Part shown: piece after piece, positions 1 through 8,958 of the stretch
How positions within the stretch are numbered: position 1 is the stretch's first letter
Layout: every line of letters begins with the position of its first letter
NCBI RefSeq assembly: GCF_000974425.1
Contig: NZ_CP010429.1
Location: forward strand, 3,720,001 to 3,784,000
Direction of reading: 5' to 3'
Length of the DNA stretch: 64,000 bases
From: Spirosoma radiotolerans
Lineage (GTDB): Bacteria > Bacteroidota > Bacteroidia > Cytophagales > Spirosomataceae
The notes under the pieces: model-generated
Databases searched by the model: none
What the model was told of the DNA's origin: nothing
The model's input: only the letters and a program-made list of their open reading frames with translations
Position numbers and translations under genes: made by a program

Positions 1-193
1 CTTCAGGGGAAGTAAGTTTATAGCTGACTTAGCTTCGTAGATCGTGGCGTGTTTAAGTGGCATTTTAAGCGTATGAACTCTACATAAGTGAGTAGTCCGC
101 ATCCGGATTAGTATGTGGTGAGGACACAACTCACTCAACGCGCGCTCCTGAAAGCCGATTCGCGTCCATCTATTAACAGGAATTAATGCCCTT

Positions 194-1138
194 ATGCCAA
201 CACGTACATTCATCCGTTTCCAACTGGCGTTAGTAGCCGTACTGTCTGGCGGTTGTGGGTCATCCAACCAGCAGTCGGATTCGATACCCTGGGTAACCTA
301 TTCCGTTGCCACGTTGGCTAAAGATACTACCTTATTTAGTGAAGCCCACAAGGTCGGCGTCATGCACGACGCCGACCTGGCTGAAGTATCCGGCCTGGCC
401 GCAAGCCGTAATCATCCGGGTTACCTCTGGGCCGAAGAAGATTCCGGTAATTCCAATCAAATTCAATTAATCAGTCCCGAGGGTCAGGTAGTGGCCCGGT
501 TCAGCATTGAAGGCGCGAGAAACCGGGACTGGGAAGATATAGCCGTCGGGCCTGGTCCAATACCGGGCAAATCCTACATTTACGTGGCCGACATTGGCGA
601 TAACCGGCGCTGGCGTTCCGAAAAAGTCATTTATCGGTTTCCGGAACCAAGCCTGGTCGGGAAAGTGCTTCCATTCGATGGGCAGATCACTAATGCCGAA
701 GCCATTCGGGTATACCTGCCCGATGGTTCACAAAATGCCGAAGCGATTCTTCTCGATCCAATCACAAGAGACCTGTTTCTTATTTCCAAAGGCGCTTACT
801 CGGCCGTGTACCGTGCTGCTTATCCACAGTCACTGACCCAGTCTACCCGGATGACGGCCCTGCTGCGTATTCCCTTCGATCATGCGACATCGGCGGCTAT
901 TTCGACGGATGGCCATGAAATTCTGATTCGAACCTACGAACAGATTTTTCACTACAGCCGTCGGCAAGGGGAAACCATTGCCGATGCCCTCAAGCGTGTA
1001 CCCCGGCGGTTACCACTTGCCTACGAAGTGCAGGGAGAAGCCATTAGCTGGGCAATCAACGGTTCGGGCTATTACACCAGCACGGAGAAAACATTCACCT
1101 CTATCCAATTCATTTATTTTTATCCACGCAAAAAATAG
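194..1138 (+). CDS. Predicted lipoprotein, beta-propeller-like, unknown function
   Basis: This 314-residue protein has a short basic N-terminus, a hydrophobic stretch and a lipobox (LSGGC, around residues 17-21), so it is probably an exported lipoprotein. The body contains short Trp/Asp-rich and Asp-Ile-Gly segments (WAEEDSGN, DWEDIAVG, YVADIGDN) like those of beta-propeller proteins with unassigned activity. I recognise no catalytic motif. It stands alone on the plus strand; the following small ORF and the convergent peptidase do not suggest an operon. The lipoprotein call is seen in the sequence, the propeller fold is inference, and the function is unknown. Confidence 0.75.
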   Translation: MPTRTFIRFQLALVAVLSGGCGSSNQQSDSIPWVTYSVATLAKDTTLFSEAHKVGVMHDADLAEVSGLAASRNHPGYLWAEEDSGNSNQIQLISPEGQVVARFSIEGARNRDWEDIAVGPGPIPGKSYIYVADIGDNRRWRSEKVIYRFPEPSLVGKVLPFDGQITNAEAIRVYLPDGSQNAEAILLDPITRDLFLISKGAYSAVYRAAYPQSLTQSTRMTALLRIPFDHATSAAISTDGHEILIRTYEQIFHYSRRQGETIADALKRVPRRLPLAYEVQGEAISWAINGSGYYTSTEKTFTSIQFIYFYPRKK

Positions 1139-1222
1139 CGGCTGCCCACGTAACAATTTTATAATACAAGGGACATCCCGAAATCGCTTACTTTCGTCCG
1201 GCCTTACCACCTAATTACCTGG

Positions 1223-1369
1223 ATGATACGCCATTGGATAAACGAATTAATAAATCTGGTTGCAGGGAACAGCCGGTACGTTCATTATGACCGATTCTGG
1301 CAACTTATTTTTTTGCTTGTTCTCCTCTTTCTGCTAACCATACCCGGACTGTTGTATTTTTTAATCTGA
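1223..1369 (+). CDS. Possible 48-residue membrane peptide
   Basis: An ATG-started frame of 48 codons ends in TGA. The N-terminal half is polar (basic and aromatic), and the C-terminal 20 or so residues are a continuous hydrophobic helix of Leu, Phe and Ile. It lies 85 bases after the lipoprotein gene on the same strand. I do not recognise a family. Being so short, it may be spurious; the clean topology is the only support. Confidence 0.35.
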   Translation: MIRHWINELINLVAGNSRYVHYDRFWQLIFLLVLLFLLTIPGLLYFLI

Positions 1370-1428
1370 GGTCGTTGATCTCATGCCATTACGCATTTGT
1401 TTCAGCCGGGTCGCTTTGTAGCAAATTT

Positions 1429-3024
1429 TCAGGCTGTCGTCGAGCCCCCAAGTACGGTAGCCAATTGCTTGCCATCCGGAACGCCCAATCCCGTGCAGGC
1501 ATCCCAACCCGCAACCGCCGTATACCCTTTGTTGCCCGTCGTTGTGCTGTTATTTCCCTGGGTTATATCCCGAAACGCTTTTGGATTGGCATAGATGATG
1601 GGGTGAATAAAGCCAACGGCTTTGCCCCGTTGCTGGTTGATGAGGGCAATCAGGCCGGCCATTAGCGGAGCCACGGCACTCGTTCCGCCAATGATCAGGT
1701 TACTGCCATCGACCCGAACCGCATACCCGGTTGCCGGATCCGCCACAGCGGCCACATCGGGCACACCCCGGCCTTTTCGTTTTTTATCATTCACCGATGG
1801 CGGAACATGGCTCTTTTGCTGGTAATCGGGCAGGTCGAATGCATCACTTATCCCGCCCCCCGTGGCACTGGTCTTGCTTTCGTGCCAGACCACTTCAGCC
1901 GAGATCGAGTTGCCCGAAGCGGTGAGCTTTGTTCCTCCGCAAGCCAGCACAAAGGGACTCGACGAGGGAAAGTCGACATGCGCTTTTCCATCTCCAACGC
2001 TATCGTCAGAACCCGTATCGCCCGCAGCTGCACAAACGGTTATTCCCAAGGCGGCTGCCGCCTGAAAAGCCTGATTGAACGATGTAAGCGCCTGCGGTGT
2101 CCAGTTTTTCTCTGCCGCGCCCCAGCTGATGGAAATGACGGATGGTTTGTACTTTGTATCGTGAATGGCTGTGGTAATGGCATCCAGAAAACCCTGATCG
2201 GTATTGGGCGCAAAATAGACCACAATGGTAGCACCCGGTGCAACGGCTCCAGCCACCTCAATGTCGAGCATGACCTCGCCATCAGCCCCATCGGCGGTGC
2301 TGGGTGCGTTGAGGCCACCATCGACCGAAACCGCCACTACCGTCGGTGGCTTGAGGCCCAAACCGGCAAAGTACGTAGTGATGTCTGCCTTTCGAAAGCC
2401 TCCGCCCAATTCAATGATGGCGATACTCTGCCCTTTTCCCGTTACCCCCGTCGGAAAGTTGTACAGGCTGGCCAGTTGCGGTGGCGTAAACGAGACATTC
2501 GTTGCCAGCGGAGCAATGTGCGCCCCCACTCCATTCTTCAGAACCTGAAAGTGAGCCTGTGCCTGTGGCCGATTATCTAACCCGAAAACGCCCTCAATAG
2601 CGTCGACCAGTTCCATCGGCACATTGATCGGCCCCGTTCGGCCCCGAAACTCTATACCGTCGGCAGTGCGGTAATTGGTTAACAGGACGCCGAAGGCCCG
2701 TTCCATTTGGGCCACGGTTCCCCGCAGCAACACCGTCCGGCGGGCCGCACTCTGGTCGACCAAACTCAAATCGTATGTCGTGGCGAAGGCTTCTACCTGC
2801 TTGATAACGGCAGGATCGGCGCCGAAACGACCTGCATAGGCAGCGCGGGACACGACGTTCTCGACCGGATTGCTGGTGCTTACCAATGGGGCCATCGGCT
2901 GCTTTCGACGGATTCGAACCGTAACAGTCAGCACTTCATTGGGGTCAAGTGTTTGAAGGGGAGTGGCCTCCGGAGCCGATTTTTCGCTACCGGGTAAAGG
3001 GACAAGTTGATCAAAAGCGCTCAT
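1429..3024 (-). CDS. S53 family (sedolisin/kumamolisin-like) serine-carboxyl peptidase
   Basis: This 531-residue protein is an S53 peptidase with its activation prodomain. Residues about 25-160 match the pro-kumamolisin prodomain, and the catalytic domain follows. The expected S53 catalytic set can be placed: Glu250 and Asp254 in DGEVMLDIE, the oxyanion Asp336 in AAAGDTGSD, and the nucleophile Ser449 in GGTSAVAP. The C-terminal DACTGLG segment fits the calcium-binding end. Enzymes of this family cleave proteins at acid pH. No N-terminal signal peptide is visible, which several bacterial kumamolysins share, so the export route is unclear. It is transcribed alone and has no evident regulator. 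Confidence 0.92.
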   Translation of the reverse strand: MSAFDQLVPLPGSEKSAPEATPLQTLDPNEVLTVTVRIRRKQPMAPLVSTSNPVENVVSRAAYAGRFGADPAVIKQVEAFATTYDLSLVDQSAARRTVLLRGTVAQMERAFGVLLTNYRTADGIEFRGRTGPINVPMELVDAIEGVFGLDNRPQAQAHFQVLKNGVGAHIAPLATNVSFTPPQLASLYNFPTGVTGKGQSIAIIELGGGFRKADITTYFAGLGLKPPTVVAVSVDGGLNAPSTADGADGEVMLDIEVAGAVAPGATIVVYFAPNTDQGFLDAITTAIHDTKYKPSVISISWGAAEKNWTPQALTSFNQAFQAAAALGITVCAAAGDTGSDDSVGDGKAHVDFPSSSPFVLACGGTKLTASGNSISAEVVWHESKTSATGGGISDAFDLPDYQQKSHVPPSVNDKKRKGRGVPDVAAVADPATGYAVRVDGSNLIIGGTSAVAPLMAGLIALINQQRGKAVGFIHPIIYANPKAFRDITQGNNSTTTGNKGYTAVAGWDACTGLGVPDGKQLATVLGGSTTA

Positions 3025-3268
3025 ATGCGTACGTTATCGGGGATAGTGAGTCGTTGATACAGTACTTCTCTAACGAATCCTGTCCGCGTTTGTCAGATTA
3101 ATTTTTGATTAATCTGGCGGTTATGAGTCAACCCGAATTTTCAGCTAAGTGGCCTGGAGCCTGGCAAACGTAGGCATCGGTCAGGACTGCGGACCTATGC
3201 AACAGCGGTGCAAAGTGACGCTCTTTCTGACATACCCTCTAAATTACCGTTACTAACCTATGATAATT

Positions 3269-3300
3269 GCCCGGTCAGCTTCAGTTTGCCGGGCTTTTTT
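3269..3300 (+). terminator. GC hairpin followed by T6
   Basis: Arms gcccgg (3269-3274) and ccgggc (3289-3294) are followed by six T residues. It has the form of a plus-strand intrinsic terminator, but no plus-strand gene lies just upstream. It abuts the stop codon of the minus-strand gene ending at 3299, for which it may act as a 3' stem. Confidence 0.4.
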
Positions 3301-3511
3301 AGGCTATTTTCCCGCTTGTTTCCAGCTTTTGTTTGATTCGTCTGAGTGTTTCCCGACTGGCGTTATCGCCTGCCTGCAGACCAAGCATAGCCAGTTCTAT
3401 CGTTTTCTTCACGTTGAATGTGGATTCCCAGGCTGAGATCTGGAAGTATCCTTTGGGTGGTAATTTTCGTCCTTTAAAGAAAGCAATCAATTTCTCATCA
3501 TCACTATGCAT
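3299..3511 (-). CDS. Small DUF6965-like protein
   Basis: This is a 70-residue protein with an acidic N-terminus, then FFKGRKLPPKGYFQ and a helical second half ending in Lys-rich sequence. The FF.GR.LP element followed by a short helical region resembles DUF6965, a small Bacteroidota family of unknown function; this assignment is from memory and is tentative. It stands alone, and its stop codon lies inside the T-run of an adjacent hairpin. Confidence 0.5.
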   Translation of the reverse strand: MHSDDEKLIAFFKGRKLPPKGYFQISAWESTFNVKKTIELAMLGLQAGDNASRETLRRIKQKLETSGKIA

Positions 3512-4885
3512 CGGGCAAATATACCCGTTGGTCTCCTTCCCGCTGCCCGAAAAAACACTATCTGATTCAATGGATCAGCTCCGATAGATGACCTGGCTAT
3601 CGATGTTGTCGGTTCAACGTAACGAATAATCGAAATAGGAAGACCCGTAAGGATATGCGTATATCCTGCATTCGAGAAAAGGATTCCTTGTTCATAACCA
3701 CTACATATGTAGAGCAATTTATAGTATAAACTAACTACTATTTATTAATAGTGGTTGTAACTCTTATGATCTATAGATTAGCCAGAAACTAAATACTATA
3801 CCCTATTTTAAACGCAATATAAATATATACTTATCAGTTTTTTTTATATATGGTTTTATACTCAATGTACACTTTTTTTTATTAATCAGTCGTCTAAATT
3901 ATACACTGGAGGTGAGCTACTAGACAGACCAAAAAAATATACTTCTTCAACAAAAGTTACTATAAAATATACTCCGTTTCCATTTATACACCAATATTTA
4001 ATTAACATAAATTTTTAAATGTAAACTTCTTAATTACTATTGTACAAAATGGTAAATTCCACACTAAAAAGGCTTTTAGATTAAAAAGAGATTAAAAATA
4101 GGGGGATATTACTTATAATAAGTGGGCGTTACCGGCGCATTGATTCTCTATGAAACACCCATTTCTATGTTTTTTTAGTCCTATATCGACTTAATAGTAT
4201 AACTATATAAACAATTAGTTAAAATATATCTGTATCACATCGTAAATGTATCCATACCTGTAAACCAATATATACTTACAAGGTTTAACCCGGTTTTACA
4301 GCCGGGTTTTATCAAAAAGATTATCGAATGAATTTATTTGTAAATTTACTTCATCATGTTTCAGTAAACATGATAGATCACATACTTATCTACATCTATG
4401 GCCTTTTTTACTTCTACTTTGTCAAAGAGACAAAATCCATTCATGATCATTCATACTACCCCGATCTGGTACAGTAGTTATGAACACCAAGTTCACGATA
4501 GTCTATAATACGCTAAACGATTGTCGTTGGATTCAGCCCGCCAGGTTTATATAACGTTTTTTAGTATTCGCTGGTGGTGTACTCTCTATAAATTCTAAAG
4601 ATACATTTCTGTTCTTACCGAGCTAGGAGAAAATACAATCTGTCATTGACCTATATTTTCATAGGCTGGGAATTCTATGCGCTAATTTTACTTGTATAGT
4701 TTATTCATACAAATATGGCGCACGGAGTAAACCACCTGGATGCCTTGGTATATACTACAATCTCCGGTCAGAACGCTGGTGATCCATTTTACCCCAGTTG
4801 CTCTGGTTTACTCATCATGTCAATTGAGCAAGTAGTTGGCATTTAATTATTCAATCACGTTTCACTATCACACAAAAACCTTTAC
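3512..4885. other. AT-rich gene-free stretch of about 1.4 kb
   Basis: No convincing reading frame is present on either strand. The DNA is strongly AT-rich with many T and A runs, unlike the genes on both sides. The only clear structure is a hairpin near 4287-4308. It could hold the promoter region of the lipoprotein at 4886 or a decayed gene; I can support neither. Confidence 0.6.
4287..4310 (+). terminator. Possible intrinsic terminator
   Basis: Arms aacccgg (4287-4293) and ccgggtt (4302-4308) enclose an 8-base loop and are followed by a short T-run. No gene is visible upstream on the plus strand, so it may end an untranslated RNA or be a relic. Confidence 0.4.
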
Positions 4886-5941
4886 ATGAAAACTGCAAAA
4901 CCGAACATCAAGTTGCTCTTTTACGGGTTTTGTCTGGCAACCGTCCTGTACAATTGTAAAACGAAAGACGTTGATTCGCTGACGCCTTTCACCTATACCT
5001 TCAAGGGCTTTACGGATGTCAAACTGCCTGACGTCAAGCCAACGGCACCGGCTGCTGTTTCGGTTACAGCGGCTTCAGTTACCTCCTCCACCGCTGCCGC
5101 TGCCGTAAGTGCCGGTCTATCGAGCCTGAGCGCCACCGGCGTCGTGCCAGCTGCGGTACAACAGGCCGCCAGCGATGTCGGTAAAGCCATTACACCAGCC
5201 GCTGCCTCGCAGCTTTCGGCCAGCTTCACGCCCGACGTCATCAAAACCATGTCGACCACGGGGGAGATTCCGGCCAACCTGAAAAGCCAGCTGACCGCCC
5301 TGAGCAACAATCCAGCGCTCAAAGCGTATCTGCCAACGTTCACCCTGCCGACCGTGAATGGGAAAGCAGTGGGCGGACGCGTGGGGGCTACCTCGGGCAG
5401 CAACATTGTCGCTACCGTAGCAACCGCCAACGCAGCGCTGGATGACGACGCCTGTAAGGCAGCGGCCAATGCAGCCTATAACACAGCGCTGGCCGGTCTG
5501 CAGGCAACTCAGGCCAGCCAGACAGCGGCTATCAATGCGAATTTTACTCAGATCCAGACGGGGATCTCGGCCGAGAGTGCTCCCTGTAAGGCTGGTCTAA
5601 CGGCGAAGTACACACCCCTGCGGGCGGTAGCTCAACAGGCTTTCGACGCGGGCATGGCTAGCCTGGATGCGAATAAAGCCATACTGGGCGGTGCCTACGA
5701 TCTGCTGAGGTTACTATACCTGGCAGCGCTGGCCGATGCCAATGACGTTTTCACCAAGCTACAGGCTGCCGAAACAACCGCCTGCGATGCCGTTGGAGCC
5801 GCTAAACTGGCCAATGCCCAGGCGGCCCGCGACAAAGACCTGAACACGATCAACAGCAACTTCAATGCAGCCGCAGGCTCGCTCAAGGCAACCCTGACGA
5901 AAGCAACGGCCAGCTGCCACAACCAGGGCAATGGCGGTTGA
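4886..5941 (+). CDS. Ala-rich predicted lipoprotein
   Basis: This 351-residue protein has a basic start, a hydrophobic segment and a lipobox-like VLYNC around residue 24. The mature part is extremely rich in Ala, Thr and Ser: residues about 50-180 are low-complexity Ala/Val/Thr sequence, and residues about 185-345 look like long Ala-rich helices with well-spaced Cys residues that could form disulfides. I recognise no enzyme. The next gene, 57 bases on, is an outer-membrane barrel, so the two may form a surface pair. It lies just upstream of the polysaccharide export genes. Function unknown. Confidence 0.75.
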   Translation: MKTAKPNIKLLFYGFCLATVLYNCKTKDVDSLTPFTYTFKGFTDVKLPDVKPTAPAAVSVTAASVTSSTAAAAVSAGLSSLSATGVVPAAVQQAASDVGKAITPAAASQLSASFTPDVIKTMSTTGEIPANLKSQLTALSNNPALKAYLPTFTLPTVNGKAVGGRVGATSGSNIVATVATANAALDDDACKAAANAAYNTALAGLQATQASQTAAINANFTQIQTGISAESAPCKAGLTAKYTPLRAVAQQAFDAGMASLDANKAILGGAYDLLRLLYLAALADANDVFTKLQAAETTACDAVGAAKLANAQAARDKDLNTINSNFNAAAGSLKATLTKATASCHNQGNGG

Positions 5942-5998
5942 TTTTCAGATGCTTCCACACAAGAGACATTTTGTTGTAACTCACACCGAATCAGTACG

Positions 5999-6733
5999 AT
6001 GAAAACCAATTACCTCTTTTTATCAATAGCGGCCCTCGTGGGCGGCCTGTTTGCCAGACCTTCTGCTGTGCAGGCGCAGGTCAATCTGAAAAGTATCAGC
6101 GTAGGCGCCAGTTACTGGAAACCCTCGCTCGACTATTGGAACGAACGCTCCATGCTGCTCGACTATAATGCCGGCAAAGGCGCAACCTTTTCGGGGGGCA
6201 TCATGCCTACGGCCGCCCTGGAAGTGGGCCTTACCAAAGGACTTTCCATCGGTGGCCGGGTTGGCTACTGGAAAAACTCCGTTTCGGGGGATGTCAGCGT
6301 GGGGGGCACAAACCGGTCCGAAAAACTGACGCTTTCCATTATTCCGGTCTCGCTCGACCTGAAGTACACCTTTGCTAAAGCGGCTCCCGTGAGTACAACA
6401 ACCAAAGAAGCTGGCAGTGAACCCAAAGCGCCGTTTCTGACGCCCTACCTAGGTGTGAGCGTGGCCCGCTATTTTATCAATAATGATTTCTCGCGGCAGG
6501 TCGTAGGCAATACCGGTTCGGTCAGCGAAACCCAGTCGGGCAATAACTACGGCCTGCAGGTGTTTGTGGGTGCCGAGAAAAAACTGGTGAAGAAACTGTT
6601 CCTGGCGCTCGACGTCCGGTATCATCTGGGCAGCTACAACCAGGTTGTCAAAAGCGAGACAAGCAGCACGACCCAGAAGGTGAGCCTCAACGGGCTGGAA
6701 GCGGGGCTCTCACTAAAAGTCAAATTCAACTAA
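5999..6733 (+). CDS. Outer-membrane beta-barrel protein
   Basis: This 244-residue protein has an N-terminal signal peptide ending near VQAQ. It is followed by alternating amphipathic strands rich in Gly, Tyr and aromatic pairs, and ends in an even-patterned strand closing with LKVKFN. This is the pattern of small eight-stranded barrels (OmpW/porin-family-like) in Bacteroidota. It follows the Ala-rich lipoprotein on the same strand and precedes a hairpin, suggesting a two-gene unit. The substrate is unknown. Confidence 0.8.
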   Translation: MKTNYLFLSIAALVGGLFARPSAVQAQVNLKSISVGASYWKPSLDYWNERSMLLDYNAGKGATFSGGIMPTAALEVGLTKGLSIGGRVGYWKNSVSGDVSVGGTNRSEKLTLSIIPVSLDLKYTFAKAAPVSTTTKEAGSEPKAPFLTPYLGVSVARYFINNDFSRQVVGNTGSVSETQSGNNYGLQVFVGAEKKLVKKLFLALDVRYHLGSYNQVVKSETSSTTQKVSLNGLEAGLSLKVKFN

Positions 6734-6779
6734 GTAAACGAAGCGCAGGACGTTGTCCCAAATGGATCAAGCCACTTCT

Positions 6780-6813
6780 GGCCTGATGCTCCGGTATAGC
6801 TCATCAGGCCTTT
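6780..6813 (+). terminator. Hairpin after the barrel gene, possible terminator
   Basis: Arms ggcctgatg (6780-6788) and catcaggcc (6802-6810) pair perfectly around a 13-base loop and are followed by TTT. It lies 46 bases after the barrel gene stop and before the YjbH-like gene, so it probably separates the two transcription units. The T-run is short. Confidence 0.5.
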
Positions 6814-6859
6814 GGGCCACCACTCGTCTGTTAAATCCATTTTTCAGCCAGCACCGGCA

Positions 6860-7741
6860 ATGATTTACCTGAGTAGTATACTTAACGTATATAGCAAACC
6901 GTTCAAAGCATTCTCCGTTTTGAAGGCCGTTCAAAAGGTTTTCAATATAGGGATCGTGCTTAGCCTTGGGCTTCCGGGGCTGGCGTGGGCGCAGGTAAAT
7001 ATTTCCGGTAAGCCAGGGTTAATCTACATTCCCTCGGCCGAGGTGGTGGCAGATGGGACGTTCTCGTTTGGCTATGGGTTCAACCCATCGAGCTATGCGT
7101 TTCGCTTTAGTCCACAAGCTAACCCATTAGTAACGACACGTAATTCGGAAAGTATTGCATTCGTTAACCTGGTCGTTTTCCCCAGACTCGAAGTGAATAT
7201 AAATTTGCTTTTGCCCAATGGACCTATCCAGTATAGTGCAAAGGGTATCGGTGACAGACAGATTGACATTAAGTACGCGCTGTTGACCGAAAAAGCAAAG
7301 CGTCCATCGGTAGCAGTTATTATTTCAGCTCCATTTGGCATTGACAATTCGCTTATTACCAATGTGGTCGTAGCGACCAAGCATGTCAATATATCCAAGT
7401 CGATTACGACGGCCTTTACCCTAGGCATGAGCAGCCCCTATTCACTTTATCGGGCTGAAGTAAAAAATGACAAAGATTCCGACATTTTTTCGGGTTATAC
7501 GCTGAAAGACAAGCGCGACAAACCCAACTACTATCTGGCCGGGCCGTTTGGGGGCGTCAACCTCAATGTTAACAAAAAAGGTGGGTTCATGGTGGAGTGG
7601 GATTCGCAGCATGTCAACGTGGGGGCGTATGCCTTGCTGTTCAAGCACTGGACCGTTCAGGCGGGACTGCTGAACGGCGATCAGGTGACGGCGTCAACCT
7701 CCTACGCCATTCCTTTACTCCGTAAACCGAAACGACCATGA
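6860..7741 (+). CDS. YjbH-like outer-membrane polysaccharide protein, N-terminal half
   Basis: This protein (293 residues from the ATG at 6860; a TTG 48 bases upstream is less likely and falls near the hairpin) has a hydrophobic signal ending at WAQVN. The opening NISGKPGLIYIPSAEVVADG matches the start of the YjbH family (exopolysaccharide biosynthesis, GfcD-like), followed by barrel-type strands. In Enterobacteria one longer YjbH protein carries what here appears as two genes. The stop overlaps the next start (ATGA). It probably acts in the outer membrane with the exported polysaccharide. Confidence 0.7.
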   Translation: MIYLSSILNVYSKPFKAFSVLKAVQKVFNIGIVLSLGLPGLAWAQVNISGKPGLIYIPSAEVVADGTFSFGYGFNPSSYAFRFSPQANPLVTTRNSESIAFVNLVVFPRLEVNINLLLPNGPIQYSAKGIGDRQIDIKYALLTEKAKRPSVAVIISAPFGIDNSLITNVVVATKHVNISKSITTAFTLGMSSPYSLYRAEVKNDKDSDIFSGYTLKDKRDKPNYYLAGPFGGVNLNVNKKGGFMVEWDSQHVNVGAYALLFKHWTVQAGLLNGDQVTASTSYAIPLLRKPKRP

Positions 7742-8880
7742 GGAGCGGCTTGAGGAGGGAAAAACGTCATGGGCTCGCGGTCTGGTTACTGGGGATAGCG
7801 CTCTTAGTGAGTGGCTTGTCCGACGGCCTTGCCCAGTCGCGCAAGGGGCTGTCCAACCTGGAAAACCTGCTGGTGGACAGCACCGAACACCGGGTGTATT
7901 ATGAGCAGCGGCTGTATCGAAACCCGTTCATGGGGCTGCTGGATGCGGCTCAACCCATGGCAGCCAACGGCATACAAACGTTTGTGCCCCTCTACCAGGG
8001 GGTGCCCATTGCCCAATACCGGCTGGACACCACGGTAACCACCACGATCCTGTCGCGGCAGGAACGGCAACGGTTTGCAAAACAGCATCCGTTCGACAGC
8101 CGGGCCTACAAGTTCGACTTTCGATTGCAGCCCGAGTTCATTGCCCAGTTCGGGTATCGGGAACAGACAGTTGAAGCAAAAACGAATCTGTTGCTGCAAA
8201 GCCAGTTGTACCTGAACCGGGGGCTGGTGCTGAACTGGGGGGTATTGTTCCCCATTGCGAATCACCTGGACAACCAGGGCCTGAATGTGCGGCCCGCACC
8301 AACCTTCCTGAACCAGTTTCTGGCGCTGGACGGGGTCAATTTTATGAGTCTGTCGGCGGGGTTGTTTTATTCGGATCAGTATGGCGTCAATGTGCAGTAC
8401 CGTCATGCCGATCTTACCAAAAATTGGTCGTATGGCCTGGAAACGGGCCTGACGGGGTTCTATTTCTTCCCGCAAAACGGGTTTTATTATGAATCCATGA
8501 ATAACCTGCTCATCCTGGCCGATGTGGCTTACCGGCTGCCCCGGCACGATGTGACAATCAAGGTATCGGGCGGGCAGTATCTGCACCATGACCGGGGAGT
8601 AAGACTGGATCTCATCCGGCAGCTGGGCAATGTGGAAGTTGGTTTTTATGCCACCAAAACGGGAAACGGGGGAACGGGTGGTTTCAATTTTGCCATTCCC
8701 CTGGCCCCCGGACGGATTGTACAGGGCCAGCGGGTACGGCTCCGCACAACGGAGGAGTTTCGCTGGGAATATGCCTATAGCCGGGGTTACAACATTGCAT
8801 CGCGCTATAAAGTCGGTTACCAGCTGGATGCCCTGCTGCGGCAGTACCACAGCCGGTATATACAGGATCAGTATCATTAG
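7738..8880 (+). CDS. YjbH-like companion outer-membrane protein (C-terminal half)
   Basis: This 380-residue protein has a signal peptide ending at GLAQS and barrel-like content rich in Tyr/Gln/Arg strands. It is translationally coupled (4-base overlap) to the YjbH N-terminal-like protein. Segments such as NNLLILADVAYRLP and GFYATKTGNGGTGGFNF followed by GRIVQGQRVR resemble the C-terminal half of YjbH. With its partner it probably makes one functional unit in the outer membrane for polysaccharide secretion. The split is inferred from length and family memory. Confidence 0.65.
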   Translation: MRSGLRREKRHGLAVWLLGIALLVSGLSDGLAQSRKGLSNLENLLVDSTEHRVYYEQRLYRNPFMGLLDAAQPMAANGIQTFVPLYQGVPIAQYRLDTTVTTTILSRQERQRFAKQHPFDSRAYKFDFRLQPEFIAQFGYREQTVEAKTNLLLQSQLYLNRGLVLNWGVLFPIANHLDNQGLNVRPAPTFLNQFLALDGVNFMSLSAGLFYSDQYGVNVQYRHADLTKNWSYGLETGLTGFYFFPQNGFYYESMNNLLILADVAYRLPRHDVTIKVSGGQYLHHDRGVRLDLIRQLGNVEVGFYATKTGNGGTGGFNFAIPLAPGRIVQGQRVRLRTTEEFRWEYAYSRGYNIASRYKVGYQLDALLRQYHSRYIQDQYH

Positions 8881-8898
8881 TTAATGACTTTTACCCTT

Positions 8899-8958
8899 AT
8901 GAAATTACGCGTGCTGCGTGCCCAGGCTGGGTGCTTGTTTCTTGGTTTGGTGGCGTGA
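8899..8958 (+). other. Signal-peptide coding fragment cut off by in-frame TGA
   Basis: An ATG at 8899 opens 19 codons encoding a typical lipoprotein signal start (Met-Lys-Leu-Arg, then a hydrophobic stretch ending Leu-Val-Ala). It stops at TGA 8956-8958. The very next codons, in the same frame, read LSGC, a lipobox. This looks like the missing 5' end of the export lipoprotein that continues at 8959. Confidence 0.7.

Noticed and set aside
1807-2580. Plus-strand frame of 257 codons
   Set aside because: Antisense shadow of the S53 peptidase; Cys/Arg-rich composition typical of such shadows.
7804-8877. Long minus-strand frame of 357 codons
   Set aside because: It lies wholly antisense to the YjbH-like C-terminal gene, has no recognisable protein features, and its codons mirror those of the real gene.
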